Of a stretch of DNA of 64,000 nucleotides, positions 1-9,120 are shown one piece after another. The stretch is from Alcaligenaceae bacterium. Lineage in GTDB: Bacteria; Pseudomonadota; Gammaproteobacteria; Burkholderiales; Burkholderiaceae_B. Positions within the stretch are counted from its first letter, which is position 1. Each line of letters opens with the position of its first letter. Below the pieces are notes generated by a model, which was not told where the DNA came from, ran no database searches, and saw nothing but the letters and a program-made list of their open reading frames with translations. The position numbers and the translations under genes were made by a program. The stretch spans positions 599,647 through 663,646 of the forward strand of contig JACCET010000001.1 in assembly GCA_013416405.1 (NCBI GenBank), read 5' to 3'.

Positions 1-106
1 CTTAGGCATGATGTAACTCTGTGATTGATGAATGTAGGTGGCCCCCAAACAAACTGGCAGCGCTTGTGTAACCTGGCATTCACTTATTGATTTCTTTCAA
101 AAGCAC

Positions 107-136
107 CCAACGGGTTTGCCACCAACGGGTTTGCCA
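107..136. repeat. 15-bp perfect tandem duplication downstream of comM
   Basis: The unit CCAACGGGTTTGCCA occurs twice head to tail (107-121 and 122-136) in the AT-richer stretch after the comM stop codon. The rest of 1-228 shows no convincing gene; a possible reading frame on the minus strand there overlaps the comM 3' end and has no recognisable protein features. The duplication looks like a replication-slippage product. No function is evident. Confidence 0.75.
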
Positions 137-228
137 CATAACTTTGCTGCATTGTCGGTATGCGCTTAGGAAAGCCCTTGATTATACGATGAATTAAAGA
201 TGTTTGTCTAACGAATTCAAGCACTACA

Positions 229-1746
229 TCAATCGTTCCAGGGCAGCCGGTATTGTACTGCTTCTGCAACATGTACCGATGCAATCTGCTCGTGCCCCGC
301 CATGTCTGCCAGCGTGCGTGCAACCCTGAGAATTCGGTGGACGACGCGGGCAGACCAGCTCCAGCGCTGCATACCCTGCGCCAGCAGCGTTTTACCTTGC
401 TCGTCTAGCTGGCAATGCACATTGATGCCGGTCATGCCCAGCCTGGCATTGGTTGTACCTTGACGTTGCTGCTGGCGTGCGCGGCACTGCGCCACCCGCA
501 GCCGCACGGGCTCCGAGCCCTCTCCTTCTGGTAGGTCGACCCAATTGGACTCGGCCGCCGGAAGGGATATTTGCAGATCTACCCGATCAAGCAAGGGGCC
601 AGACAGCCGGCTGCGATAGGCTTCGATACGATCGGGCGTACAGCGGCAGCTTTTCTTTTTATGCCCTTGCCAGCCGCAGGGACAAGGATTCATAGCTGCG
701 ACCAACTGGAACGCTGCCGGAAAGGTCAGCGTACGCGATGCACGTGCAATAGACACACACCCGGTTTCCAGCGGTTCGCGCAAAGATTCCAGGGCGCGCC
801 GCTGGAACTCAGGCAGTTCGTCAAGGAAAAGGACGCCCTGGTGAGCCAAGCTGATTTCACCCGGCCTGGGATAAGCGCCACCACCCACCAATGCAGGCAT
901 GGATGCCGAGTGATGCGGTGACCTGAATGGCGGCCTGTCGGTAAATGTGGGCGTGAGCCCGCTTAGACCGGCCAGCGCAGACACTTCCAGCGCCTGCTCT
1001 GGTGCCAGCCTGGGTAACAGGCCCGGCAGCCTATGCGCCAGCATGCTTTTACCGGTACCCGGCGGGCCAGACATCAATAGGCTGTGGCCCCCGGCTGCTG
1101 CGATTTCAAGCACGTGGCGCGCCAATTCCTGCCCTTTTACTTCGGACAGACACGGTTCCGCGTGATGACAGACTGCCAATGCAGGCGGCGTGGCCGGAGG
1201 CAGGGGCTGGATTGCGGCAACATGGTGGACGACATCAAGCAGGCTAGCCGCAGACAATACGGTGAGCCCCGGCACGAGCGCCGCATGGTCAGCGCAGCCT
1301 ACGGGCAGCACCAGCACGGCATCGGGATTGCTGCGCGCCACGGCCAGCGCAATGGCCAGCGGCGCTCCGACTGGCGCAATGGCGCCTGTAAGCGACAATT
1401 CGCCAGCAAAAACGTAGTTTTGAAGCTGGCAGGTATTATCGGGAGCAAGCGATTCTTGCACCTGCCCCGAAGCAAGCAGGACACCCAGGGCAATTGGCAA
1501 GTCGAAGCGCCCGGACTCTTTGGGAAGATCGGCCGGCGCCAAGTTGACCGTGAGGCGCCCCGCAGGAAACTCGAACCCGCTGCTAAGTATGGCCGAGCGT
1601 ACTCTTTCACGGCTTTCCCGCACACCGGCATCGGGCAAGCCGACCACATGGAAGGCCGGCAAGCCCGGCGCCATATGGACTTCGACACGCACCGGTAGCG
1701 CCTGAAGGCCGCATAGCGCTCGGCTGGCCAGCACCGCTAAAGACAT
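229..1746 (-). CDS. comM: YifB/ComM-family AAA+ ATPase (Mg-chelatase-like), natural transformation helicase
   Basis: A 505-residue protein of full family length. In ComM, the hexameric AAA+ helicase promotes branch migration during integration of transforming DNA; older annotations call it Mg chelatase. Seen here: the N-terminal ChlI-like domain (about 1-180, with HVVGLPDAGVRESRERV near 33-49), Walker A GPPGTGKS at 227-234, the RSPHHSAS motif near 275-282, Walker B LFLDE at about 306-310, and a C-terminal region with cysteines near CPCGW. The ATG at 1746 gives the family-typical start MSLAVLASRAL. It stands about 115 bp downstream of ubiK on the same strand, an order common in betaproteobacteria. 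Presence of comM alone does not prove competence. Confidence 0.93.
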   Translation of the reverse strand: MSLAVLASRALCGLQALPVRVEVHMAPGLPAFHVVGLPDAGVRESRERVRSAILSSGFEFPAGRLTVNLAPADLPKESGRFDLPIALGVLLASGQVQESLAPDNTCQLQNYVFAGELSLTGAIAPVGAPLAIALAVARSNPDAVLVLPVGCADHAALVPGLTVLSAASLLDVVHHVAAIQPLPPATPPALAVCHHAEPCLSEVKGQELARHVLEIAAAGGHSLLMSGPPGTGKSMLAHRLPGLLPRLAPEQALEVSALAGLSGLTPTFTDRPPFRSPHHSASMPALVGGGAYPRPGEISLAHQGVLFLDELPEFQRRALESLREPLETGCVSIARASRTLTFPAAFQLVAAMNPCPCGWQGHKKKSCRCTPDRIEAYRSRLSGPLLDRVDLQISLPAAESNWVDLPEGEGSEPVRLRVAQCRARQQQRQGTTNARLGMTGINVHCQLDEQGKTLLAQGMQRWSWSARVVHRILRVARTLADMAGHEQIASVHVAEAVQYRLPWND

Positions 1747-1860
1747 ATACGAACCTCGTGGCTATTTCACACAAGAGTCAGTATGCGGCGCTTATGCCAT
1801 GCACGAGATCACGCACGCAGCCGATTATCCATTAGCGCTACTACGGCAACGCTCCCTTGC

Positions 1861-2139
1861 TTATTGGGTGCCTGTGGCGCCTGGCCCTGGCTGCAAAGGA
1901 GTGTCGGGCCGTCCTTCCAGCGCCTGAACCCGTGACTCCAGCGCAGTGATGCGTGCCAATGCGCGTTCCAGCAACTGAGCCTGCACATCAAATTCCTCGC
2001 GCGTGATCAAATCCATGCGCGAGAAGGTTTGCGCCATCATGGCCTTGACGTTGCGCTCGATATCGGCGGCCGGGCTTTTGGCAATGAGCTCGGACATATT
2101 CTTCTGAAAATCTTCAAACCAATCATTGCGGTTAACCAT
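1861..2139 (-). CDS. ubiK: UbiK/YqiC (BMFP) family ubiquinone-biosynthesis accessory factor
   Basis: A 92-residue protein (start chosen at MVNRNDWFEDF; a start 18 bp upstream is possible). UbiK is a small amphipathic protein that helps the soluble Ubi complex with UbiJ in aerobic ubiquinone synthesis. The family pattern is visible: an N-terminal helix with DWFEDFQKNMSELIAKSP, the SRMDLITREEFDVQAQLLERA segment, a short heptad coiled coil (LARITALESRVQALE) and a disordered Pro/Gly tail. It lies between comM and a lipoprotein gene on the same strand. Family membership is firm from sequence; the ubiquinone role is transferred from studied homologues. Confidence 0.85.
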   Translation of the reverse strand: MVNRNDWFEDFQKNMSELIAKSPAADIERNVKAMMAQTFSRMDLITREEFDVQAQLLERALARITALESRVQALEGRPDTPLQPGPGATGTQ

Positions 2140-2233
2140 TGCTATCTCCGGGTTCATTCATATACGCTTGGCGGCTTGGTGCCCTGCCGCCACGGACACT
2201 AGTGTAATAAAAAATACTGGCGTGGATAATATT

Positions 2234-2271
2234 AAAGCACCCATAGGCTGGTTGCAGTCCATGGGTGCTTT
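2234..2271 (-). terminator. Hairpin terminator downstream of the small lipoprotein gene
   Basis: An 11-bp perfect inverted repeat (AAAGCACCCAT at 2234-2244 and ATGGGTGCTTT at 2261-2271) with a 16-nt loop lies 60 bp past the stop codon of the minus-strand lipoprotein. Read on the minus strand it ends in CTTTAATATT, so the U tract is weak. It separates that gene from ubiK. Confidence 0.55.
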
Positions 2272-2330
2272 CATGCGGCCAGTGCTAGTGCCGCCTTGCG
2301 GCCAGGCTGGCAGCAGCCTGGCAGACAGCC

Positions 2331-2732
2331 TTACGACTTGGGCGCTGTCTCGTCGGCGGGAGGCGTCACGCCCGGATTGGGGCTGCCATCACCCACCGAG
2401 TTCTGGATGGCATTGTCAGCCTTGGCCGCACCTTCTTTAACGGCATCGCCCACTGCGCTGGCAGCGTCAGATGCCGCATCGCCAGCCTGGCTTGCAGCCG
2501 ACGACAGTTGCTCGCCCGTGCTGGGCTCGGGTGTGACATCAGCAGCCGAGCCGGACGATGGCGCGGGAGCTGGGGCAGGTGCAGGATCAGGAGTAGGTGC
2601 AGGAGCTGGTGCTTCCGTCCCGGCAGAACCACCCATGGGTGCACTGCTGTCATCGGCATCCGAGCATGCGGCGAGCAGACTCATGGAAGCAACCATTGCA
2701 ATAACAGCCAAATGTGTACGAGTCTTTTTCAT
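2331..2732 (-). CDS. Small Ala/Pro-rich lipoprotein
   Basis: A 133-residue protein with a lipoprotein signal: positive MKKTRTH, hydrophobic core, and lipobox SLLAAC with the lipidated Cys near residue 23. The mature part is low-complexity: an APAPAPTPDPAPAPAPAP stretch (about 41-60) and then an Ala-rich amphipathic region resembling small LEA-like repeats (SAASQAGDAASDAASAVGDAV). It carries no catalytic motif and I do not assign a function; an envelope spacer or stress lipoprotein is possible. It is transcribed alone, away from glnK, with about 500 bp between their starts. Confidence 0.75.
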   Translation of the reverse strand: MKKTRTHLAVIAMVASMSLLAACSDADDSSAPMGGSAGTEAPAPAPTPDPAPAPAPAPSSGSAADVTPEPSTGEQLSSAASQAGDAASDAASAVGDAVKEGAAKADNAIQNSVGDGSPNPGVTPPADETAPKS

Positions 2733-3031
2733 ATTTACCTCTCTTATCCAACGTCGCGTTTATTCTGTTTTGCTGATGCCGGTGCGACTAGCGGTTCAGC
2801 AGCGAGCTTGTTACAACTGGCTTGAAAATCATTCTAGCCACAGAACCGCACAGGTAAGCAGACCTAGTGTAAATACTAATTTCAATTATTTTATTTACTG
2901 GATTGAAATTTCCCCCACTTCCCTTACAAGATAGGTGCTTACGGTCAGCGGCATGAAATTCCGCTCTGAACACACCGATACAAAATCTGCCGCTTTATTC
3001 TTGTTTGCTTACAGTATGCGGCATGCTGGAA

Positions 3032-3048
3032 CGCCCCAATTTGGTGCA
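3032..3048. promoter_or_regulatory. Probable NtrC enhancer site upstream of glnK
   Basis: The 17-bp sequence CGCCCCAATTTGGTGCA fits the NtrC consensus TGCACC-N5-GGTGCA with one perfect half (GGTGCA) and one degenerate half. It lies about 165 bp upstream of the predicted sigma-54 start site, a normal enhancer distance. A second half site, TGCACC at 3064-3069, lies 16 bp further downstream. Assignment is by consensus only. Confidence 0.6.
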
Positions 3049-3155
3049 TTGAGCGCTTCAACGTGCACCACAACAAAGCCTTTATCGATGCAGGCACATG
3101 GCAAAGTGCCCTACGGCATGAACTTACATCGCTCTGCTCTTCCCTTGCTACTTGA

Positions 3156-3575
<420 letters not shown>

Positions 3576-3649
3576 GCAAACTTAATTGGTAAATGCCCGG
3601 GTCTGTCGACAACGCACGGCGAAGCAGGCTCAATACTGGAGAATAAATA

Positions 3650-4876
3650 ATGGATAAAGCCGATTTGGCATGGGTCAGTGTCTCTACCCTGCTGGTACTG
3701 TTAATGGTCGTACCCGGACTGGCCCTGTTCTACGGCGGCCTGGTACGGGCCAAGAATGTGCTGTCCGTACTGATGCAGGTTTTGTCGACCTTCGCGCTGG
3801 CATTGATCATCTGGTTCGTTTACGGATACTCACTGGCCTTCACCGAGGCAAACGCCATAATAGGCGGCTTCTCACGCCTGATGTTCAGCGGCATGCTCGA
3901 CCTGAATACGCAAACTTTCGAAATGGCCGGCAGCATACCTGAACTGAGCTTTGCCGCCTTCCAGGCCACTTTTGCCGGCATTACCTGCGCGTTGATTGTG
4001 GGCGGATTTGCCGAACGCACCAAATATTCGGCCGTATTGGTCTTTACGCTCATCTGGATGACATTCGCCTATCTGCCTGTGGCTCATATGGTCTGGGCGC
4101 CAGGGGGCTGGTTGTTTGAACGTGGCGCACTGGACTTCGCCGGTGGTACCGTCGTACACATCAACTCGGGTATTGCAGGTCTGGTTGGCGCCTACGTCAT
4201 AGGCAAGCGCATAGGCTATGGCCGCGAATCCATGCAACCTCACAACCTGCCTATGGCCATGATCGGTGCCTCGCTGCTATGGGTAGGCTGGTTTGGGTTT
4301 AATGCTGGCTCGGCGCTCAGCGCCAACGAAACGGCTGCCTTGGCTTTCTTCAACACCATGGTTGCCACGGCCGGCGGTGTGCTTGCCTGGATACTGGCCG
4401 AGTGGAAATACAAGGGCAAACCTTCCCTGCTTGGCGCTATTTCCGGGGCGATAGCCGGACTGGTGGGCATCACCCCTGCCGCCGGCTTGGTGGGACCCGG
4501 CGGCGCCCTGATCATAGGAGCAGTAGCAGGTGTTGCCTGCCTGTGGGGTGTGAACGGCCTGAAGCGCCTGCTGGGCGCGGACGACACCCTGGATGTGTTC
4601 GGCATACATGGCGTAGGCGGTATTGTGGGTGCGCTGCTAACAGGAGTCTTTAACGCCAAACCCCTGGGCGGGCCCGGCCTGGAACGCCTAAGCGACATCC
4701 CCTATCAAGTGTGGCTGCAGGCCGAAGGCGTGCTGATCACCATACTCTGGTCGTCCGTCGTTGCGTGGATCGCTTACTTTATTGCCGACAAGACTTGCGG
4801 CCTTAGGGTGAGCACCGATGAGGAGCGGGAAGGTCTGGACATCAGCACTCACGGCGAAACGGCCTACCATCGCTGA
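3650..4876 (+). CDS. amtB: Ammonium transporter AmtB
   Basis: A 408-residue Amt/Mep/Rh channel of usual mature length with eleven expected membrane helices. Family motifs are clear: LFYGGLVRAKN near the N-terminus, the AHMVWAPGGWL segment, and the two pore histidines in the contexts GGTVVHINSG and FGIHGVGGIVGALLTG. There is no obvious cleaved signal peptide; the protein begins MDKADLAWVSVSTLLVLLMVVPG. It is cotranscribed with glnK, whose product blocks the channel, and an intrinsic terminator follows the stop codon. Confidence 0.95.
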   Translation: MDKADLAWVSVSTLLVLLMVVPGLALFYGGLVRAKNVLSVLMQVLSTFALALIIWFVYGYSLAFTEANAIIGGFSRLMFSGMLDLNTQTFEMAGSIPELSFAAFQATFAGITCALIVGGFAERTKYSAVLVFTLIWMTFAYLPVAHMVWAPGGWLFERGALDFAGGTVVHINSGIAGLVGAYVIGKRIGYGRESMQPHNLPMAMIGASLLWVGWFGFNAGSALSANETAALAFFNTMVATAGGVLAWILAEWKYKGKPSLLGAISGAIAGLVGITPAAGLVGPGGALIIGAVAGVACLWGVNGLKRLLGADDTLDVFGIHGVGGIVGALLTGVFNAKPLGGPGLERLSDIPYQVWLQAEGVLITILWSSVVAWIAYFIADKTCGLRVSTDEEREGLDISTHGETAYHR

Positions 4877-4920
4877 GTCTGAAGTATGTCGCGGGCGCAC
4901 CAAACTGGGTGTGTCCTGAA

Positions 4921-4950
4921 AAAGCCAGCTCCGAGGGGCTGGCTTTTTTT
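4921..4950. terminator. Bidirectional intrinsic terminator between amtB and ptsI
   Basis: A perfect 9-bp stem AAAGCCAGC / GCTGGCTTT (4921-4929 / 4938-4946) with an 8-nt loop is followed by T4-T7 in the plus direction. On the minus strand the same stem ends in GGCTTTTTC. It sits 45 bp after amtB and 27 bp after the ptsI stop, so it can end both convergent transcripts. Confidence 0.85.
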
Positions 4951-4976
4951 GAGCTAAAGTGTTTGTTGCCGGCCTT

Positions 4977-6734
4977 TTAAGCCGACAAGGTAGCCAGATC
5001 TATGCGCTCGGCCCGATTCAGCGCTGAGGCGACTTTGACTCGCAGCGCGTTCGAGTGCGCTTGCCGCACTTCATTCTTGACGTCCAACAGTTGTTGGGGA
5101 TGCATGGAAAAACCAGTCAGACCCAAACCGAGTAGCATACGCGTCACGGTAGAATCGCCGGCCATTTCCCCGCATATCGACACGGGTTTGCCCGCACGTT
5201 CTCCGGCATTGATGGTATGAGCAATCAGGCGCAAGACGGCCGGATGCATGGGATCGTACAAATCCGCCACTTCGCTGTCTCCCCTATCGATGGCCAGCGT
5301 ATATTGGATCAAATCGTTGGTGCCTATGGACAGGAAATCCAGCGCTTCAACAAAAGGTTCTATGGCAATGGCAATGGCGGGAATTTCAACCATGGCACCC
5401 AGCGAAATATTGCGCGCATAGGCAACGCCATCGGCATCCAGGCTGGCACAGGCCACCTCTATGGCTTCCCGGGTGGCACGAACCTCGTGCATATGCGAGA
5501 TCATGGGAATGAGTATGCGTACATGGCCATGCAGCGACGCCCGCAACAAAGCACGTAACTGCGTCTTAAAAATATCGGGGTTGGCCAGGCAATATCGTAT
5601 GGCGCGCAGACCCAGGGCCGGATTGGCCGCTACCGTTATTTCGCCGTCCAGGTTTTTATCCGCGCCCAGATCCAGCGTGCGTATGGTGACCGGTCGGCCG
5701 TCCATGGTCTTCACCACGGAGGAGTAGGCCTGGTACTGCTCTTGTTCAGTTGGCAGGTCGTGGCGCCCCATAAACAGAAACTCGCTGCGAAACAGGCCTA
5801 TGCCGTCTGCGCCCGCAGCCATGGCTTCGAACGCCTCTTCAGGCAGCTCGATATTGGCTTCAAGCTTGATGGAAATGCCATCCAGCGTCTCGGCGGGCGT
5901 GTCTCGAAGCAAGGCAAGCTTGGCCCGCTGCAGTCGATAATCCTCTTGGCGCTGGCGATATTCATCAAGCACTTTTTCCGAGGGATTAACCAGCACCGCA
6001 CCTGAAAATCCATCGGCGACCAGAATGTCGCCATCGCGCACCAGTGCCCGGAAATGACCCAAGCCCACCACGGCGGGCACATTCATGCTGCGTGCCACTA
6101 TCGCCGTATGGGAAGTAGGCCCACCCAGGTCAGTCAGAAAGGCGGCAAAACGCCCACCGCGCAAGCGCAGCATGTCGGCAGGAGAAATATCCCGGGCCAC
6201 CACGATGAGCGGGTCAGTGCAGTGATCGGCTTGCAGGCTGGACAAAAGCGCCGTAGAACCAGAAAGTACACGCAATACCCTTTCAATTACCTGGCGAATA
6301 TCTGCGCCACGTTCACGCAGGTATTCATCTTCCATCAGGGCGAACTGCTCGGCCAGCAACTGCCCCTGACTGGTCAGGGCCCATTCCGCGTTGTAATGCC
6401 GCTCGATAATCAGTGCACAAGTTTGCTCAAGCAGCATGGGATCGTCGAGCAACATGGCATGCACGGTCAGCAACGGGCCAAGCTCGCGTGGCGCATCATC
6501 GGGCAGCGTATCGGCCATAAGCTGCAGCTCGTCGCGAGCCTTGGCCAATGCCGATTTCAGGCGTTCACACTCAGCGTCGACTTCCTGTTCGGCAATACGA
6601 TAGTGCGCAACCTCAAGCGCTGCAGCGCTCATGACGGCCGCCCGGCCTATGGCATAGCCTTTCACTACGCCCTGCCCTTGCATGCACAGCATGGCGCACA
6701 GATCTGGCGTGTCGGTGTATGCAGACATAGTCAT
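4977..6734 (-). CDS. ptsI: PTS enzyme I (phosphoenolpyruvate-protein phosphotransferase)
   Basis: A 585-residue enzyme I from MTMSAYTDTPDLC. It transfers phosphate from PEP to its own histidine and on to HPr. Seen: the N-terminal HPr-binding/phosphohistidine domain with GGPTSHTAIVARSM (active His at roughly residue 205-210), a TIM-barrel PEP-binding domain with GIGLFRSEFLFM, TIRTLDLGADK and LSIGTNDLIQYTLA, and CGEMAGD near the end. A longer reading frame would overlap ptsH; the ATG at 6734 has TCAGGAAC upstream and leaves 28 bp after ptsH. It is last in gshB-IIA-ptsH-ptsI. No IIB/IIC sugar permease is nearby, so the chain is probably regulatory. Confidence 0.93.
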   Translation of the reverse strand: MTMSAYTDTPDLCAMLCMQGQGVVKGYAIGRAAVMSAAALEVAHYRIAEQEVDAECERLKSALAKARDELQLMADTLPDDAPRELGPLLTVHAMLLDDPMLLEQTCALIIERHYNAEWALTSQGQLLAEQFALMEDEYLRERGADIRQVIERVLRVLSGSTALLSSLQADHCTDPLIVVARDISPADMLRLRGGRFAAFLTDLGGPTSHTAIVARSMNVPAVVGLGHFRALVRDGDILVADGFSGAVLVNPSEKVLDEYRQRQEDYRLQRAKLALLRDTPAETLDGISIKLEANIELPEEAFEAMAAGADGIGLFRSEFLFMGRHDLPTEQEQYQAYSSVVKTMDGRPVTIRTLDLGADKNLDGEITVAANPALGLRAIRYCLANPDIFKTQLRALLRASLHGHVRILIPMISHMHEVRATREAIEVACASLDADGVAYARNISLGAMVEIPAIAIAIEPFVEALDFLSIGTNDLIQYTLAIDRGDSEVADLYDPMHPAVLRLIAHTINAGERAGKPVSICGEMAGDSTVTRMLLGLGLTGFSMHPQQLLDVKNEVRQAHSNALRVKVASALNRAERIDLATLSA

Positions 6735-6762
6735 GGTTTCGGTTCCTGACAAGGGAAAGTAT

Positions 6763-7032
6763 TTATTCCTGTTCGCCGAATTTATTATCAAATAAGGACT
6801 GGATGTCGTCCAGGGCCTGTTGCGCGTCGTCTCCGATGGCATCGACCTTGACGGTTACCCCCAGCCCCGCGGCAAGCATCATCACGCCCATGATGCTTTT
6901 GGCATTGACACGCTGCGCGCCGCGCGCGATAAAAACTTCACTTTGGTACCGGCCGGCCAGCTGAGTCAGCTTGGCTGCAGCCCGTGCATGCAAACCCAAT
7001 TTATTACTGATGACGATATCGATGGATGGCAT
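6763..7032 (-). CDS. ptsH: HPr phosphocarrier protein
   Basis: An 89-residue HPr. It shows the phosphorylation site LGLHARAAAKL (His15) and the second conserved region AKSIMGVMMLAAG, whose serine is the target of HPr kinase in species that have it. The gene lies between the mannose-type IIA gene (44 bp upstream) and ptsI (28 bp downstream). In betaproteobacteria such HPr proteins are usually part of signalling chains and not of sugar transport; that is inference here. Confidence 0.93.
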   Translation of the reverse strand: MPSIDIVISNKLGLHARAAAKLTQLAGRYQSEVFIARGAQRVNAKSIMGVMMLAAGLGVTVKVDAIGDDAQQALDDIQSLFDNKFGEQE

Positions 7033-7075
7033 AAAGTTTCTTTTTTATAGGAATGATCGGGCCTGAGCTGGCCGA

Positions 7076-7486
7076 TCAGAGCTTGCATTCGTGGTCAGCA
7101 TTGACGATGCCTTTTTGGGCGCCAAGTTGGACGTTTCTGCTTAGCTGCTCGGGATTATCCTGGCGTTCGGTCAGGGCCTTGAGTACCATGCACAAATTGG
7201 TGCCGGTAATCAGATGTGCACTATGACCGCGCTCTGACGCCAGTTTAATCGCTCGCTTGGCAATATTGAATGGCGTTGCGCCAAATATATCGCAAAGCAC
7301 CAGCGTGCCCTGGCTCTCGGGCGTTTCTTGCAGCAAGCCAGCCAGCTCTGTAGACAACGCTTCTGGCTCGGCATCGGCAGGCACGTCAAATACTGTTAAA
7401 TCGGGCACCTGACCCAGTACATGCTCGGAACAGGACGCAAAGGCCGTACCCAGGGGCTGATGCATGACCAATATTATGCGTGTCAT
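7076..7486 (-). CDS. PTS mannose/fructose-type IIA domain protein
   Basis: A 136-residue stand-alone IIA of the mannose family: MTRIILVMHQPLGTAFASC with the phosphorylatable His9, and the conserved TLVLCDIFGATPFNIA. It accepts phosphate from HPr in the cytosol. The usual partners IIB, IIC and IID are absent from the window, which fits the reduced regulatory PTS of Burkholderiales. The start codon lies 1 bp after the gshB stop, so the two are translated together. Confidence 0.88.
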   Translation of the reverse strand: MTRIILVMHQPLGTAFASCSEHVLGQVPDLTVFDVPADAEPEALSTELAGLLQETPESQGTLVLCDIFGATPFNIAKRAIKLASERGHSAHLITGTNLCMVLKALTERQDNPEQLSRNVQLGAQKGIVNADHECKL

Positions 7487-7487
7487 G

Positions 7488-8480
7488 TCAGACTGCGCTT
7501 GCGTCAGGAGCCAAGCCTGCGCTGTCGGCTACGGCTTGCTCTAGCGCTGCGGCAAAGCAGTCAGCCACATCAAAGCCGGTTTGTTCGGTGATTTCGACAA
7601 AGCAGGTTGGACTGGTGACATTAACCTCGGTCAGGTAATCGCCGATTACGTCCAGCCCTATAAGCAGCAGCCCTCGCCCAGCCAGGCGCGAACCCACGAT
7701 TTCGGCAATTTCAAGATCGCGTGCGGTCAGGGGCTGAGCCACGCCACGCCCACCAGCCGCCAAGTTGCCGCGCGTTTCACCGGCCAGCGGTATACGCGCC
7801 AGCGCGTAAGGCACTGGCTTACCGCCTATCAACAAAATACGCTTGTCGCCCTTGGCGATTTCAGGAATGTAGCGCTGGGCCATGATAGAGCGCGTGCCGT
7901 TTTCGGTAAGCGTTTCCAGTATGGCACCCACATTGGGTTCTTGTTCGCCCATACGGAAAATACCGGTTCCGCCCATGCCATCGAGTGGCTTGACGATAAC
8001 ATCGTTGTATTTGGCATGGAAGGCACGCAGGCGGGTCATGTCTCGTGTGACCAGCGTGGGCGAAGTCAGTGAGGCAAACTCGGTAATCGTGAGCTTTTCC
8101 GGATGATTGCGTATGGCTGCACCCGAATTGAATACTCGCGCACCTTGGGACTGTGCATATTCGAGCAGATGCGTGGCGTATACATATTCCATGTCGAAGG
8201 GCGGATCCTTGCGCATGACCACGGCATCGAATTCCGACAGCGAGGTCTCGCAGGAAGGCGAGCGTTCAACCCACCAGGCGTGCCCATGCAGATCAGCGTC
8301 CCGCACCATGCCTATGCCTGTCGACACGGCCTTGACAGCGCCTTCGTCGATATACAGACCTTCTTGGTATGCAACGCTGAGCGTATGGCCCCGGGCGGTC
8401 AGGGCACGCATCATTGCAACTGAAGAGTCTTTATAGGCCTTGAGCGTGGGTAAAGGATCAATAACAAACAATACATGCAT
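7488..8480 (-). CDS. gshB: Glutathione synthetase
   Basis: A 330-residue ATP-grasp ligase that joins gamma-glutamylcysteine and glycine with ATP. The start is placed at MHVLFVIDPLPTLKAYKDSS, the family-typical N-terminus; an in-frame start 39 bp upstream lacks family support. Motifs seen: MRKDPPFDMEYVYATHLLE, the ATP-grasp segment VIVKPLDGMGGTGIFR, RILLIGGKPVPYALARIP, and DVIGDYLTEVNVTSPTC near the end. It heads gshB-IIA-ptsH-ptsI and follows infC by 68 bp on the same strand. Confidence 0.93.
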   Translation of the reverse strand: MHVLFVIDPLPTLKAYKDSSVAMMRALTARGHTLSVAYQEGLYIDEGAVKAVSTGIGMVRDADLHGHAWWVERSPSCETSLSEFDAVVMRKDPPFDMEYVYATHLLEYAQSQGARVFNSGAAIRNHPEKLTITEFASLTSPTLVTRDMTRLRAFHAKYNDVIVKPLDGMGGTGIFRMGEQEPNVGAILETLTENGTRSIMAQRYIPEIAKGDKRILLIGGKPVPYALARIPLAGETRGNLAAGGRGVAQPLTARDLEIAEIVGSRLAGRGLLLIGLDVIGDYLTEVNVTSPTCFVEITEQTGFDVADCFAAALEQAVADSAGLAPDASAV

Positions 8481-8548
8481 AAAACACACCTGCCTGCTCT
8501 TGCCGGCCATGGCCGACAAGAGCGCTAAAGGAATGCAGAGCCAGCTGC

Positions 8549-9091
8549 CTATTCGCCCGCTTTGCCTGCCACGGATTTCTTGCGAGGTGCAAGCACCATG
8601 ACCATTTGGCGGCCTTCAAGCTTGGGCATGGCTTCAACCTGGCAAAGCTCGACCAAATCGTCGCGCACGCGCTCGAGTACGCGCATACCCAGTTCCTGGT
8701 GAGCCATTTCACGGCCACGGAAACGCAAGGTTACTTTGGCCTTGTCGCCGTCTTCGATGAAGCGGCGCAGATTGCGCAGCTTGACTTGATAGTCGCCTTC
8801 ATCGGTACCAGGACGGAATTTGACTTCTTTGACCTGGATGACTTTCTGCTTGGCTCGCGCCTCTTGTTGGCGTTTTTGTTCTTGGTATTTGAACTTGCCG
8901 TAATCCATCAGGCGACATACAGGCGGCGACGCATTGGGTGCGATCTCGACCAGGTCGACTTCATTTTGCTCGGACAACTGCAGCGCGTCAGCGGTTTTTA
9001 CGACCCCTAGCTGCTCGCCGTCGACTCCAATAAGACGCACCTCGGGGACACGGATTTCGCCATTGATGCGATGAGGTTTTTCGGTTGCGAT
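8549..9091 (-). CDS. infC: Translation initiation factor IF-3, with an AUC start codon
   Basis: IF-3 (180 residues with the proposed start) binds the 30S subunit and proofreads start codon and initiator tRNA. The reading frame contains [19 protein letters not shown], the linker [22 protein letters not shown] split over the two domains, and the C-terminal [16 protein letters not shown]. The first ATG/GTG-type codon lies inside the conserved N-terminal domain. Upstream in frame, TAGGAG is followed after 8 nt by ATC GCA ACC GAA, giving the family-typical [15 protein letters not shown]. coli infC begins with AUU and is autoregulated through it, so an AUC start here is very plausible. The gene follows thrS by 29 bp. 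Confidence 0.92.
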   Translation of the reverse strand: MATEKPHRINGEIRVPEVRLIGVDGEQLGVVKTADALQLSEQNEVDLVEIAPNASPPVCRLMDYGKFKYQEQKRQQEARAKQKVIQVKEVKFRPGTDEGDYQVKLRNLRRFIEDGDKAKVTLRFRGREMAHQELGMRVLERVRDDLVELCQVEAMPKLEGRQMVMVLAPRKKSVAGKAGE

Positions 9092-9120
9092 GTCTAAAAC
9101 TCCTAGAATTAATAAAAAAA

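Noticed and set aside
84..323. 79-codon minus-strand frame overlapping the comM end
   Set aside because: Overlaps conserved comM coding sequence and contains the 15-bp duplication; no protein-like pattern.
2296..2934. 212-codon plus-strand frame opposite the small lipoprotein
   Set aside because: Antisense of a low-complexity Ala/Pro gene with clear lipobox; the frame itself is GAGAGAG-type repeat.
6054..6749. 231-codon open frame on the plus strand across ptsI
   Set aside because: Lies entirely antisense to a conserved enzyme I gene; no ribosome-binding site or recognisable domain.
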